A DNA stretch of 64,000 nt from Phanerodontia chrysosporium (Eukaryota; Basidiomycota; Agaricomycetes; Polyporales; Phanerochaetaceae). Shown here piece by piece: positions 10,500 through 23,729 of the stretch; positions within the stretch are counted from its first letter, which is position 1; every line of letters begins with the position of its first letter. The notes below the pieces were generated by a model, which worked only from the letters and a program-made list of their open reading frames with translations, was not told the origin of the DNA and ran no database searches. The stretch covers positions 124,001 through 188,000 of the forward strand of contig MJGA01000018.1 of assembly GCA_001910725.1 (NCBI GenBank), written 5' to 3'. The translations under genes were made by a program, and so were the position numbers.

Positions 10500-12162
10500 A
10501 GCTCAGAGTGATGCGGGGAAGAGGGTGCGGTGGTGGAAAAAGTGACTTGATGAGTCGAGTACCAGACTCGATTGGACTAGGATGATTATAGGTCGCAGAG
10601 AATCAGATGCAAGTGTCTTTATCCCTAAACCCACGCGTAGGGTAAGCGTCGTACACGAGGCGGGGAGGCGGTGATAGAGCAGGCGTACGTACAGTGATAA
10701 GCTATCGACTCGGTGGCTAGAACGTCTTCGATGAAAGATAGTGGGTGTTTGAGTTCAAGTTTCGTGGTGGCCACTCGTAAAGCGAGCCCGGACTTTATAC
10801 ACCTCGGCGTTTGGTTTTGGACTGAGAGCGGAAGAGCGGAATGAGATCGAGGGTACTGAAAGGATACTCCGATTCCGGACGCTCACCTCGTCACCGTTTG
10901 CATACAGACTGATTGCAACTGCCATCTTGGGGTCTAGGATTTGGATGTGGTCGTCGGGATGGCGGGGAGCGAGAAAGAGGCGCGGCAGATCCAATTTGGA
11001 TAATCCCGCCAACGGGCGCTTGCAAAGGGCGATCGCAAGTTCCTGGGGTCCCGCGGAAGGGCCGGGACTGCATGGCAAGGACCCCGACTTGCCGCTTGTT
11101 TCGACCTTCACTGCCACTCCTTGCTTCACCGGACTTGCGCTCGATAGCGACCACGCTTGATGGTCCAGGACTCAGCGTGAATGCAGCAAAATCATGGGGA
11201 ACACGTTCTCCGACCTTATGCACCCTCCCTGCCCCCGCAGAGCCCCGCGTTTCCCCCACATCCACCGGGTTTTGTCTGGCCGAAGTGCAAGGCTTCGAAG
11301 CTCCAAGGTTTACCCATTCAACGCGCAGCATCCATACAGCGATGCCGGCACCGGCTTGTCAGGGTTACAGGGCGAGGCTCAGTCTGACGGGAGCGAGAAC
11401 GACTTTGGGTCCCGCTGTAAGTGTTCACCCTCTGCTACTCAATCTAACGCCAGATGCCACAAGCATAACTCGTCAAACTTCAAGCATTCAACTTTCAAGA
11501 GCTACTGTTACGGTGCCAGCCAGTGCCGGTTCCTAGTCGGAGGTGGCCTACGGTGCCGATGATAGATGTCTAGTACCGGCTTTGGCTCGAAACGGGGTTC
11601 TACGCCCGCCGTCTCTACGTCTCGTTGCTTGTGACGGTCGCACGCCGGTGTCACTGGATATTCATTATCGCCACTCTCATGACTCAGTACTTTCAGTTGT
11701 CAAGTAGACCGGCATGCTTGGAGATCTTACGTCGTCTCTACCTGTTTCCACGCCTAGTTCCTGCTACACACAGTTCGGCACTCGGAGAAAGCCAAAGGAC
11801 ACTGTCATTATACAAATTACTATCACATACATGGGTATGATATTCCAAGATACATCTTTGTCTTAGCGCACTTGAACGAAATACCAACAATAATGTAACT
11901 GCCCCGCGATCGGTCTTGAAGTCTATCATCTTGTCGTCAGAGCACGCGAGCCTGAACGACCTGTTCTGATGTCAGTTCGTGACGAGTCCGATAGCATGCT
12001 AACCGCAGTTCCTGTTGACGAGTGAATCAGAGCCACGACAGGATCGCCAGACCAGACGAACCTCGAAACTGTGTAATGCAAACTGAGGCTGACACGTTAT
12101 GCTCTGCAAAGCATCTCCTACGCCATTCGCAGTCGCTGTTGGTGCAGTCAATGTTGGCGCAA
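10500..12162. other. Mostly unassigned; possible hypothetical gene on the minus strand at 10755-11331
   Basis: On the minus strand 10870-11130 reads LDLPRLFLAPRHPDDHIQIL and DPKMAVAISLYANGDE, which looks protein-like. It stops at a possible GTGAGC splice donor near 10885. An adjoining frame supplies a Ser/Arg-rich N-terminal part. No family is recognised and the opposite strand is open as well (10913-11536), so neither reading is secure. From 11550 to 12162 I see nothing coding. Confidence 0.3.
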
Positions 12163-12817
12163 TTACGGAGCAGCCACGGGTGGCACAGCTACAGTGGCAG
12201 GTTCTGCTTCTAGAGTGGGATCAGATTCGGTCGGTCTGAAGCACAAAGGAAGATGACACGGACTCTGTACGGCTTCTGGAGCGTACTTCTTTCCTGTCCA
12301 ATACGCCCGATACCGGAGTTCCTAACACACTATCAGCACATCGGGAGAGACGCGACGGAACGCACACGCACCTCTGGTGAAAACGAACTGAATGCGCTCT
12401 GGCACACGATGTTGTGCATGTACTGCGGTTGCCCGTTCTCGCTCAGGACACCTGTCGCCTCAAACACCTGGATCTCGGGGAGCGTGGTCGGGTCGCTCTT
12501 GGTGCGCTGCGCAGAGAGCGGCACGGGCACGCCATTGACCTCGGAGTAGGGTACCCACAGCGGCGGGAGGCCGAGGCGCGCTCGCTCGGCGGGGTCGGCG
12601 GGCTCAGGCGGGATGGGCTGCGGTGGTTCGCCGGTCGTCGAGTACGCGGTGATGTAGTCGCGTATGCGGAGCTCCTGGAGCGTGCACGGTCGCATTCAGC
12701 AGAGCGCGCCGCGGCGAGGAGGACGTTACCATGCACCTCAAAGCTCGTCTCGGGCGCGCTCCGCTGCGCGGGCACGTTCACGAAGATCTCGCACTGCCGG
12801 GCCTCCATCGCGCACAC
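12163..12817 (-). CDS. Hypothetical protein with two ELRxRxY segments (GLEBS-like), partial gene model
   Basis: The readable part begins around MEARQCEIFVNVPAQ and ETSFEVHGNVLLAA. After a one-base shift near 12700 it continues TLQELRIRDYITAYSTTGEP, then LPPLWVPYSEVNG. Next come MHNIVCQSAFSSFSPE and, across a GT-AG intron at about 12323-12371, ELRYRAYWTGKKYAPEA, ending in an Ala/Pro-rich tail. The FSPEELRYRAYWTGKK block resembles the Gle2/Rae1-binding (GLEBS) motif of Nup98-type nucleoporins (there EELRLEDYQANRK), and the earlier ELRIRDY repeats the core. No FG repeats are seen, so a nucleoporin identity is not shown. The 5' end is not resolved; a GC-rich stretch at 12820-12946 may hold more of it. 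Confidence 0.5.
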
Positions 12818-13187
12818 GGGGCTACTCGGGTGGGCGGGCGGCGGGCGAGGTGGGAGTCGTGGTTCAAGTTGTGGACAACGCGCCGCCCGGCGCTCGGACC
12901 CCCTTGTTCTCCAACCACCACCATCAGGTCAAGCCATGGAAGCTAGTTTCCAGCTCACCCTCGTCGCTGCCCACGTTGTACTCTGCTCAAATATGCTTTC
13001 TCGCTTGCTGTGCTGCTGTGCATAACGACGTTGTTTCCGTCGTGGCGACATCTAACTTCTTGGTGGACAGCATGTATTCTGGTGCCTGCTCGACCTATTC
13101 TCAGGATTATAAGCCCATGAAGTGGCTCACCATGCGCTCAAACACCGTCTCTGTTATCGCAAGATGCCTGAGGGTATGCAGTCACAG

Positions 13188-14243
13188 ATTGTCAGAACGC
13201 GGTCCTCCTCCAGGATATCTGGCAGAGGTTTCTCTATCCGACGCCTGTTATCCTCCTCAAACCCCATGTTATACTCTTCGGCATCCTGATCACGGTGCTT
13301 CGTCTGGCCGGCCTAATTATCACTTTTCTGATATACAGCATCTGGGTTCAACTGGTGCTCTGCAGGGCCTTTGTCTTTTCTTTATGCATAGGGGCGAAGG
13401 AGCTTGTCTTATTCGTCCGGTACCTTCCGTACCTCTGGCTCCGTACACCAGACGAACTCGCAGCTCGCTCTCGTACCTTTTACGACGCCAGGACGGACGA
13501 TAAGTTCTTGGAGGTTCAGACAGGGATGGGCACCATTCAGGAACGCTATCTGGGTATAGCCGACCAGCCGCCCTACGGGTGAGTTCACAGTCCTCTCATG
13601 CTCGTCCTTTCTAATCGAGCCTAGATGTGTATATGTCAAGCTATATCGTAGCCTAGACCGCATATACCAGGATTCTGCCCTCATGGCCTTCGTTCGCCTT
13701 GATCAAGACGGCAGCTTGGACTTGACAAAGTTGTGCCGCCTCTGGAACTTACAGAACTGCTATGTGAGCCTGCACCCACTACATACCGAACGCTGCTTGA
13801 CAGATGTCTCAGGCTATCGATTCCTGCCGCCACAAAGTCTACAAGAATGTCACTCCGGGAAGGTTATCGCCGATCGCGGTGAAGTTGCTCACTGAAGATC
13901 AGTACTGGCTACGCGTGATTGGTATGACGTCCTGCCCTTCTTGGCCTTTGATTGTGCTCATCATAGTGTCCGTCCAGAGCGACCATCGAAACGTGTCAAG
14001 AACATGCGAGCTTTGAGAGCGCGATGTATCTGGTCGTTTCATCACCCCGTGCAAGCATGGCAGAATATCGTGGTCACTGTCCGCGGCTGGAACGCCTGCG
14101 ATGTGGTTCAGCAAGTTTATGTCTTGCTAGTGGGACTGCTCTTAGGTTCCCTAGTTGACCATCTGAGGCTTGTGTCAACCTGGCAAGTGTCGAAGGGTTC
14201 GTTATCCGCGATCTGTCATTCTCTCTTCTCAGCCATTGCATGA
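13188..14243 (+). CDS. Hypothetical multi-pass membrane protein, 5' end unresolved
   Basis: The first readable exon contains LLQDIWQRFLYPTPVILLKP followed by long hydrophobic segments (HVILFGILITVLRLAGLIIT and IWVQLVLCRAFVFSLCIGA), then FVRYLPYLWLRTPDELAARS. It splices at 13578/13625 (PPYG/CVYVKLYRSLD), at 13763/13804, and at 13914/13967, all with GT-AG ends. Exon 3 includes HKVYKNVTPGRLSPIAVKLL. The frame of the last exon is uncertain: one frame offers another hydrophobic segment ending at 14243, the other ends near 14150. A start codon may lie upstream near 12936, but I cannot connect it in frame. No family recognised. Confidence 0.5.
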
Positions 14244-14328
14244 AATGACCCATTGTATTCAGCGTGACCGGCATGTCTAGATAGCATAAACCCAGCTCGA
14301 TTCACTGCGTGCGTCGTCATTTCCAAAT

Positions 14329-14829
14329 TCATCTTCTCCGCCGCACGAACGCTGCCTCGAGCGCCTGGACCACAAGCGGCTGCACGTACACTACGCAGTA
14401 CGCGCCAACCATGACCACCAGCGCGGCGTTCCAGCTCCCAGCTTCTCCGTGAGCAGCGCCTGGAGCAGGAAGCACTCGAGACGCACGACACGGTGCGTGG
14501 CCAACGCCGCCGCAACGACGGCCGTCTCGCCCAGCACGCGCATGGCGGCGGCGTGTGCGCGGATGCAGGCCCGCAACGCGGCGGGCTGCTGCACGGCTTA
14601 GGCGGCGCAGACGATGCTCGAGCGGAGCGCCCCTACGGCCCCAGCGACCGCGAGCGCAGATCTGGACGCGGAGGGGGTCTCGCCGACGTGCGGCCGGGCG
14701 AGCTGGGCGAGGTTGTAGCGGAGCAGGCGCGCTGCGACAGGCTGTCAGTGGCGTGATTGTGCACACGCGTAGGGGGAGGACGGCGTACGTTCGGGTACGT
14801 GATGCAGGCTGCGCAGCCCGACGTTCCAT
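14329..14829 (-). CDS. Small Ala/Leu-rich hypothetical protein with C-terminal hydrophobic segments
   Basis: Two adjoining frames give a coherent helical product: ALRACIRAHAAAMRVLGETA, VVAAALATHRVVRLECFLLQ, then after a one-base shift NAALVVMVGAYCVVYVQPLV and a basic end FVRRRR. The N-terminal part is GC-rich, and a stop codon at about 14599 interrupts the best frame, so the start is unclear. It is very likely membrane-associated, if real. No homologue recognised. Confidence 0.4.
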   Translation of the reverse strand: MERRAAQPASRTRTYAVLPLRVCTITPLTACRSAPAPLQPRPARPAARRRDPLRVQICARGRWGRRGAPLEHRLRRLSRAAARRVAGLHPRTRRRHARAGRDGRRCGGVGHAPCRASRVLPAPGAAHGEAGSWNAALVVMVGAYCVVYVQPLVVQALEAAFVRRRR

Positions 14830-15120
14830 GTCCCTGGGCGTATCGGGTAGAGTGGGTGCAGTGGCTCTGGCATTTTGTGGTGTGGATGTGGATGTGTAAA
14901 CTGCAAGGGGCTTTGTTTATGGCACGGCGCGTGTGCCATCAGTAGCGGCGCTGGAGACGTGCTCTGGCCTTGTCGGCAGAGTTTTGGCCACTTCGTGAGG
15001 TGAATTATGGGTTGGCAGGCAGGTAAACGGCTAAGCATGGAACAAAAAGTGTATTACTGCGTCAGGCTCAAGGCGATATCAGGCGTATAGTTCACGATTT
15101 ATGCATTATAGGAGGATGAG

Positions 15121-16005
15121 TTACTGCCAGTACTTGCGGCGACGCAGGCGTATTGTGCGCGCGCTTTTGTGCAGCCACATTCGACAACGTCGTGCCAATT
15201 CTCGTCCGGTGATGGTCTCTCTAGACTAGAAGGTCAGCGGCAGAAGTTCATAGCTAGGTTCCAGGCGGATACGTACCAAGGAGGTATAGCCTTTGGTACT
15301 CGTTGGTCAGAGCCTCCAGCGTCTCTGACGAGAGCGTGTATGGCGGCTTGAGTTCAACAAACTCTTCCCAATCGGTGTCCACAACCTATATAAATATTGC
15401 TCATAGAATTAGGAGTCGCCAGGTGATCTAGCCTCGAGTATGGGACGGACTGTGACGTTCTGCAGCTGCCACCGGCGCTTTGTGAGGTTGAAGTTCACCT
15501 TGCCGGTGTGGCACACCGGGACGTCGTCGTACAGGTGCGTCTTCCGTATCTTGCCCCCGATTTGCTGGAAGAGCCGGACGCGGACGAAACTGCATCATAG
15601 TCAGCAAAACGTAGATCCCCGCCAGGCGCAAAGCCTGACTTACTCTGGCTCAGGCGGGTCAAACCGCGAGCGGGTGTCATATCTTCCCCAAGAGGACGAT
15701 ACTTCGATGTTGTCTGCGTCATATCCTGCTTTGCGCAGTGCCCGGTCTTCGATCTCTTCTGGACTCTGTGTGAAGATGTGGCGCAAGTTGCGTAGCACGT
15801 CAAACGTTGTTTGTAGTCTTGTTAGTGGATGCGTTGGAGGTATCCTCTGCAAAAACGTAACGCTGTCATAACGGGGAATGGGGCTGGCGATCTGCCGTAG
15901 CTTGTGCGTCGAGTGTACTGAGACTCGAACTGGGTTGGAGCATGATGAATCCGTGCTGAACTTGGACTCTTCCGAGCCAACGGAGGACGACAGGTGTGTT
16001 GTCAT
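15121..16005 (-). CDS. Conserved hypothetical protein with basic C-terminus, possibly mitochondrial
   Basis: The gene has four exons. Exon 1 (15650-16005) starts MTTHLSSSVGSEESKFSTDS and contains TTFDVLRNLRHIFTQSPEEI and SWGRYDTRSRFDPPEPE. Exon 2 reads FVRVRLFQQIGGKIRKTHLY and DDVPVCHTGKVNFNLTKRRW. Exon 3 gives DTDWEEFVELKPPYTLSSET and LTNEYQRLYLL. Exon 4 ends ELARRCRMWLHKSARTIRLR RRKYWQ. All junctions have GT-AG ends and no frame repair is needed. Total length is about 230 residues. The composition (RRKYWQ end, KRRW strand) suggests a nucleic-acid or ribosome-associated role, but I do not recognise the family and assign none. It is divergently transcribed from spt7 across a 362-base gap. Confidence 0.65.
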
Positions 16006-16367
16006 TGAGAGAGCAGAGAGATGACTAGAGCGAGACTTGCAGGGCCCATGTATATTATGCTGGAGTGGCTGAGTGGAGATCCCGGAACTAGGCGACAGGC
16101 TGTGAAGAACAAAGGCGGAGAGCGCTTAATGCGTATTGTTGAAAACCTGGCATTCTTTGTAATTCTCATTTATTATCTGGCAGTCTCCACCGCCTGTTGT
16201 ACGTTCGAGTCGCCTCTGTGCGGGGTCGGGATTGCGGACAACGTGGCTTGATCCGTGCTTCCGAGTATGGCAAGAGCTTCGTGGCGCAGGTCATACCGGG
16301 CAAGCGCGGCGGAGTTTCATTGTAACTTGCGCTCGGACTCCCATCTCGGTCGACCGATGGCTAGAGA

Positions 16368-19300
16368 ATGAACGTATGTTCGCCCCGTCCTCGTCGTGTG
16401 CACGCTCTTACTCGTCGTCTAGAACCTCCTCAGGACCCTCACAGACAGCCGGCTCGCCCAGGAACCTGACCTCAAGCTCCTGCTCAACAACGTCAAGGAG
16501 GCGCGCGTGAGTACCCTCCCGGAGCACCGTTGACTCCCGCTCATCCCCTCACAGAAGCAATCTCACGACAACAGGCATGTAGATGCATTCTATGACTCGC
16601 TGGATGGGCTCTTGCAGGACCTCCGTCAGGTCACCATGGTGCGTAGACCGCGTCACTCGAACCAAGAACGCGTCTTACCAACCACTGAAGGATAACCGGG
16701 ATGCGGAGGCGTTCCTCAAACCAGTGTCCAAGACAGAGGTCCCGGACTACTACGATGGTGCGTCGCGATATCATGTCTCAGTCCCTCTCCAACCATCCCC
16801 GGCAGTTATCATGCACCCCATGGACCTCCAGACCATGCAGAAGAAGGTGAAGCAGAAAGCGTACAAGTCCAAGCGAGAGTTCAAGGACGACCTTGACCTT
16901 ATCTGGAGCAACTGCTTCACCTACAATGCTACGGAGGTGTGTACGGACAAGCGGCCCGCGAGCGCACTGACCAAACTCTTTTGTCACCAGAACCACCCGC
17001 TCCGGCAGTGTGCGATGCGCCTGAAGGCCAAGGCCGAGAAGCTTCTCAAGAACATTACCGACCGGCGGGAGCGCCAGGATCCCCCCATCCCCTCCGATGT
17101 TTCGCGTGGTGGCACACCCAAGCTGAATGGCAATGGCGTGAACGGTCATGCTGTGGCACGTCCACGCTCCATCGCCTTCACGAAGTCGCCGAGCCCATCC
17201 AAGCCAGCTGTGGTAACAGTCGCTCGGCGAGACGCACAGTTCCCAGACCAACCTGCGATTGTGCGGACCGCAGAGGGGATGGCGGAGTGGGCGCAGCTGG
17301 ACCGGGAGCTCGATGCACGGTTGCAAGGCGAGCTGCTCGCGAACGGGTCCAGCGGGCCTAGCGTGGAGGAGCGGCTCCGCGCGCATACCGGACACGCAGA
17401 GGCGCACGACGAGGACGCCATGTCGGTCGACGGCGAGGTTGGCGAGAAGCGCAAGCTGTGAGTGGCAAGCCGGTGCCCCGTGGCATGTATTTTGGGGCTA
17501 ACCGCACGCAGGAGCCCGGGCGAGGGTCGGCCCCGGAAACGCGCGCGCACGGCACGCCCGAGAAGGACGCCGTGGAGCTCTGGTGGGACGCGATGCAGAC
17601 GGACGCGCTCATCGGCAACGGGCTGCCCACGCTCGTGCACGCGGCGTCGGAGCTCGCCGACACTGTCGCGCCCGCAGGCCCGTCGCGGAGAGCAGACCAG
17701 CGCCCGCGCAAGAAGCGCAGGAAGCAGGACGAGCGCGCGCAGAAGACATTGCTGGGGCGCATGAACGAGAACATCCGGACGCTGCGGCGCGTGCGGGACG
17801 TGCATGCGCGGCTCGCAGTGCTCAAGGAGAGCGTGGACGACCCTGCGGGCGGAGACCCGCCGCTGCCGCCGCCCCCACCCTTGGACGACCTCGAAGATCC
17901 TATTGACGACCGCCCGTGGCGCGTTCCAGCAACAGGTGTCGACGTGGGCGAGCGGAACGCGGACGAGTGCATGCATTGGATGAGCCGCAAGGTGCTCGAG
18001 CACGCCGGATTCCAAGGTACGCCTCTATGTATGCGCGTGCTGCGGCTGTATGACTGAGACCGGGGCTCAGGGACATCAAAGGTCGCACTGGACGTGCTCG
18101 CCGGTGTTGCCTCGGACTATCTTCTCAACGTCGGGCGGACATTACACTTCCTCACGGAGAAGTATGCACAGAAGATGACGCCTGAGGAGATCATCCTGCA
18201 TACCCTGTTCGAGAGCGGCGTGACAAGAGCACCGTACGACCTTGAGCGGTACATCAAGGAGGATATCGTGCGGTACGGCAACCGCATGAGCGACCTGGAG
18301 AAGAAGTTGAACCACACGTACTCGGAGGCAGTAAGCAGGCTTACTTATGGCTTCGTGGCTTCATTCTTGTGCTGACTGCTTACTAGACTGCGGATATGGC
18401 TTGGGACGACGAGGCTCTTTTCGGTGGCGAGGAGAACGAAGAGGAGGAGGGAGAATTCGTCATGTATGTCCTTCCTGGATTCCGGTGTCGGCTATACTCA
18501 AGGATAGTCCACAGGGGCAACTTCGCAGACGCGTTTGGCGAGGACTTCCTTGGTCTACGCGAATTGGGCATCGCAGCCGAGTTTGGCCTCGCGAGTCTCA
18601 GCGTGCCGAAAAAACTGCTCAAGAGCAAAGGCAAGGGTGCCAACGCGCCTGGCGCTGCTTCTGCGTGCGTGCATTCCTTTTTATCCTCTCGTACAGACAC
18701 TTATCATCCTGTCCATGCTCGACAGGAAGAAACCCTCGGAACCTCCACCACCCTTCCCTCCACCCCCGCCCTTCGTCCCGCTCGATTCGCGCGCCGTCGA
18801 GGACCAGATCGGGCTCCTGCGGCCGTTCTACCAGCATCGTCTCGCGCAGCTCGCCGTCAGCGCGGCACCCGCCCCTCCCCCATCCGCACCCTCCGCGCCG
18901 CTCCCGCCCTTCAACCCGACGCTCCCCGGCAGCCACGCGCCACCGCGCCCGTTCCCGCAAGCGCCCTACACGCCTGCACTCGCGCCGCCGTCCGCGCCGC
19001 CAGAAGCGCCGCCGCCGTCGCCGCCCGTGACGCTCCCCGACGACCCGCCCTCGCCTGCACACACGAAGCTCGGGCCGCTCGGGCAGGTGCTCAAGCCGAG
19101 CGGCGCGGCGGGCGCGGCGAAGAAGAAGGACAAGGCGCCCGCGAAGGGCCGTGGCCCCGCCGACGGCGCGCCGCCGGTGCAGGCCCCGGGGCTGCCCCGC
19201 CGCCGGGCACGCCTGGCATGTTCGCCGGCCTGATCTCGATGCTGGGCGAGGACGGCACGCCAGCCGCGACGCCGGTCGCGACGGCGGCGCCAGAGACGCC

Positions 19301-19406
19301 GAAGAAGCCGAAGCCGACGCCGACGAAGAAGAAGAAGGGCCAGCAGCAGGTGCAGGGGCAGGGCACGCTCGAGGCGCTGCCGCCGCCGATCCTTGCGTCG
19401 GGCTAG
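16368..19406 (+). CDS. SAGA complex subunit Spt7: bromodomain plus histone fold
   Basis: Spt7 is a structural subunit of the SAGA histone acetyltransferase coactivator in the nucleus. The first exon is only MN (16368-16373), joined to NLLRTLTDSRLAQEPDLKLL. The bromodomain spans DAEAFLKPVSKTEVPDYYD, MHPMDLQTMQKKVKQKAYKS and DLIWSNCFTYNAT, the Asn in CFTYNAT being the acetyl-lysine contact. After a Lys/Arg-rich linker comes the histone-fold region, CMHWMSRKVLEHAGFQ/SKVA LDVLAGVASDYLLN and PEEIILHTLFESG, which pairs with a TAF10-type partner in yeast. A Pro/Ala-rich tail with KKKKGQQQ ends at 19406. Around 8-9 short introns are present. A G/C-run near 19184-19205 seems to lack one base: the reading passes from PPVQAPG into a different frame that continues GTPGMFAGLISMLGEDG. 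Everything upstream is open and coherent. Confidence 0.92.
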
Positions 19407-19707
19407 TGCGCTTTTTCTCGTCTGCGAGTCGGGTAGCAGCTGGTGCTAGTTGGTGGTTGTTGTATTCTACGGGACATTCCATGGGCAGCTCCTCTGGATA
19501 TATATGTTGTGCTATTGTATTATCGTAAATGTAACCCCTTGTGTCCTCGTTGCTGGAGGACATAATCAGCATGCATCGCGCTGGGATGGAAGGTGGTGCA
19601 CATTATAAATCTTTCTCGGATAAACAACATGCAGGCGGGAAACCAAGAAACGGGGTAAAGATACAGTATACGAAAGACAGATGCACAGGTAACCCCGCCA
19701 CCAGGTC

Positions 19708-21135
19708 TTAGTTCGAGGTTTCCTCACGGTCCAAATCCTTGGTAGACTGGATCGACAGGTACGTGTCCGCCGTAATCCCAAGCTCGCCGACAGTACAATC
19801 TTCGTTACAGAGGTGGTCCCACCCGTCATCGGTGCGCATAAACAGACCCAGTCTGCACACAAACACGTCAGTCCACGCAGTACCACAGAAGAGAGAAGCG
19901 CAGAACGCACTCGTCGTAGCTGTCTTGGATGCCGAACGTGCGGCACGCGGTCCAGAGCACCTTGCGCACCGTGTGCTTGTTCTTCGTCTTGAACTGCGAC
20001 CCGCACTCGCCGTCCTCGTCCGCCGCGCCGTCCGCGTACATCACGCAGATCACGAAGCTCGCGTTCGGGTCGTACGCGCGCGCGGCGGGCTTCGGCGGGC
20101 TCGCGCGCGTGGGGCCTCGCCGGGGCGTGCGCACGGGCGAGTCGCGCGCTGCGGACGCCTTCAAGGCCTCGCTGCGCGCCGCCGCCGGCTGTGGCTGCAG
20201 GCTCGTCCTCCTCCTTGACGTGCACACGGTCCTCGATGACTTCGAACTCGACTTCTTCCTCCTGTGCCTGCTCCTGTGCCTGCTCCTCATTCTCCTCCAC
20301 ATTATCCTCTACGTAGTCCTCCATGGGCTCCTCCACATGCTCATGCACGCGCCCCTCCGCCTCCGGGCTCGTACGGCGACGCTTCGCTGACGCGGGCACA
20401 TCCGCGTCCGGCTCGGCGTCCGACTCGACGATGCGCCGCTTCGCCTTCTTCTGCGGCGAGCGCGGCAGGGAGTCGTCCTCGGAGAGCGGCGCGAGCGCGG
20501 GCGGGGCTGCCGCCTTTGCGGGCTTCGTCGAGGGCTTGGATGCTGCGGGCTTCGAGGGCGCGGATTTCGACGATGCGGGCTTCGAGGGCGCGGGCTTCGA
20601 CGGGCCCGGTGAGGGCTGCGCGGAGCGGCGCGACGAGCTCGGTTTCGCCGCAGATCTCGACGTGGGGGCTCTGGTGGGTGCGGCGCTGGGCCGCGCGTGT
20701 CCGCGTGCGAGGGCTCGCCCGCGGGCGGCGACGGGTTCGGGATCTCGGTCTTGGCGTCGTGGGACGGCGCGGCGGCGGGCTGGCTCGGGCCTGCGGACGC
20801 CGCGGGGGTCTGGAGGCCTGTTTGCGGGCATGCTTCAGCGGGTCGAACTTCGCGGCAGAGGCCTGCACGACGCACCTGCGGCCTCTTGCGCTGGCTGCAC
20901 GAGCCGCACCTCCACCGTGGCCATCACGGCCAAGAGCCCCGCCCACGCGCTCGCCGCGATCCGCACGGGTGTCCGCTCGGCGTTGGCGTGGCGTTGGCGT
21001 TGGCGGGCACGTCCGCCGTGTAGAACTGTACCTGCGCGTCCGGCGAGATGCCAAACTCCTGCCTGGCCACGTCCACCGCGGTCTGTGTCGCCGCGCGTCA
21101 GCGAGGGGTCGTTTGCAAGAGATTGTGAGGGTCAC
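19708..21135 (-). CDS. Low-complexity nuclear-type protein with ubiquitin-like (beta-grasp) C-terminal domain
   Basis: The middle is disordered: a Pro/Ala/Ser/Lys block built of SKPA-type repeats, then PLSEDDSLPRSPQKKAKRRI, AKRRRTSPEAEGRVHEHVEE and a long Glu/Gln-rich run, with basic motifs resembling nuclear localisation signals. The C-terminus reads NASFVICVMYADGAADEDGE, KNKHTVRKVLWTACRTFGI and, after an intron at about 19853-19910, RLGLFMRTDDGWDHLCNEDC TVGELGITADTYLSI. This strand-helix-strand order resembles a ubiquitin-like fold; that is inference. An N-terminal segment TAVDVARQEFGISPDAQVQF also looks like part of a beta-grasp. The frame changes at least three times between 20150 and 20960 in very GC-rich DNA, so the model is tentative and the start unresolved. 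Confidence 0.5.
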
Positions 21136-21679
21136 TTGCGCCGTATGCGTGTGGTGCCTCTACCACGACTCTCTCTGTGCCATACTGCAACAAGAGAAGG
21201 TTTCGGGAGGACTTGACGTCTGGATTCGTTGGGTGGGTGAAGAACATCGTCGAGGTCAGGCCTCTTGTCACAGTTGCGAGCAACATGCATCGCGCGCGCG
21301 AACCCCATCTGAGCTAGATCACGTGAGCGTTTATCGGACGAACCGTCGTGTCCACGCTTAACGTACTTCGTGAGGAACCAGGTGCTGAAGGAAACGCTGC
21401 TACTCATTGCAGCTTGGTGTTATGGAAACGTAGCAGAGTCCAGCTATAGAAACAGTCACGCTATCCGAGAGCTTTCTCGCTCGACCCACTCCTCCTATGA
21501 TTGGAGATGACTATGGTCGAGGCAACGACGTCGGTGTCCCGGCTAGTCTCACGTAATGTATTCGAACGAATCATAGGTAGGCAATCGGGGTAAGTTCAAT
21601 AAGGGGATATACGCAATACAAGTACATATAGCCGTTACCAAATTCCTTCGTCCATCCACCACCCGCCAATACGAATAAA
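21136..21679. other. Gap with no supported gene
   Basis: Minus-strand frames exist (21132-21407), but they lack links to the neighbouring genes. Part of this stretch may hold the first exon of the low-complexity gene, and the rest the terminator of the penta-EF-hand gene. Confidence 0.35.
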
Positions 21680-22769
<1,090 letters not shown>

Positions 22770-23729
22770 TGTTCAGAGGGGGTTGTGCTGGTGGTGGTTG
22801 CAGAGAGAGGAGAGGAGCGATGACACGTTTGGCGATCGTTGCTGATTATTGCCGGCGCGCAGCCAGCGCGACCCGCGGGCTTTATGGCTTAGGCGCAGCG
22901 CCCCTGGAGCAGTACACACACTGCACGCCAAGCCATAGAGACAACAGCCTCATCCAGCGAACGCACAGGCATCTCGCAGGGCGTTGGACGGATAAGGGCA
23001 CCCGCGGAGGACGGGTCTTGCCATGGCGCGGCACAGCCACATGTACAGGGTCTAGCAATCTCCCACAGTCTCCTGCACGTCATCGCACGGAGGGCCCCTG
23101 CCGGCACAGTGGTCGAGCACAGAGCGCGAGTCAGCATGCTAGGAGACTGTCAGTGCCCGGTACAGCGTCCTCCGGAGCCACCTACACAGCACAGGGCAGT
23201 GCACAAGAAAGAGGCACCACGGGCCACTACGCTGCGGACGTGGCCAGGACTGAGAGCAAAGCAATGCATTTCTAGCAGGTATGTACTGTATATACGCCCG
23301 GTGACAAAGATCCAGTTTTATATACATAGCGAGAGCGCAAGGAGGAAGAGTATACTAAAGAAGCCCGGGGCGTGCAATAGAATGCATGCGGCTGTATCAT
23401 AACATGTAACGAGAAGAGGTCCGCGAGAGCATGCGTGACGAAACGAAGAAGAGAAGTCATGAGCCTCGCCGAGCGTGGCGGCGCGGCGGTCGAAGGGGTG
23501 GGGGGTCAAACACCCTGAAGGAGGAAAAACCATAACAAAACAACAGGTCGAAGGGGCAATATGCGCATAGTACACATAAAGATATTGAGGTAGGCTCGAT
23601 GCGGGATAGCGTGTTGCGGCGGGCAAGAACGGTGCTGATGCGTGGAATACGTCGAAGATGGCAAACGTAGATGGAGTCGGTGGATGAAGCATGGGCGAGG
23701 GCGTCCGCGCGCGGGCATGGGCCACAAAA
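22770..23729. other. Intergenic, no gene seen
   Basis: This interval lies between the start of the penta-EF-hand gene and the stop of cdh1, both on the minus strand. Open frames at 22430-23275 (plus) are shadows of GC-rich DNA without motifs. Confidence 0.5.

Noticed and set aside
18619..19572. 317-codon minus-strand frame opposite spt7
   Set aside because: Arg-rich low-complexity reading of the complement of the Pro/Ala-rich Spt7 tail.
20264..21361. 365-codon plus-strand frame
   Set aside because: Complement of the low-complexity gene; no motifs.
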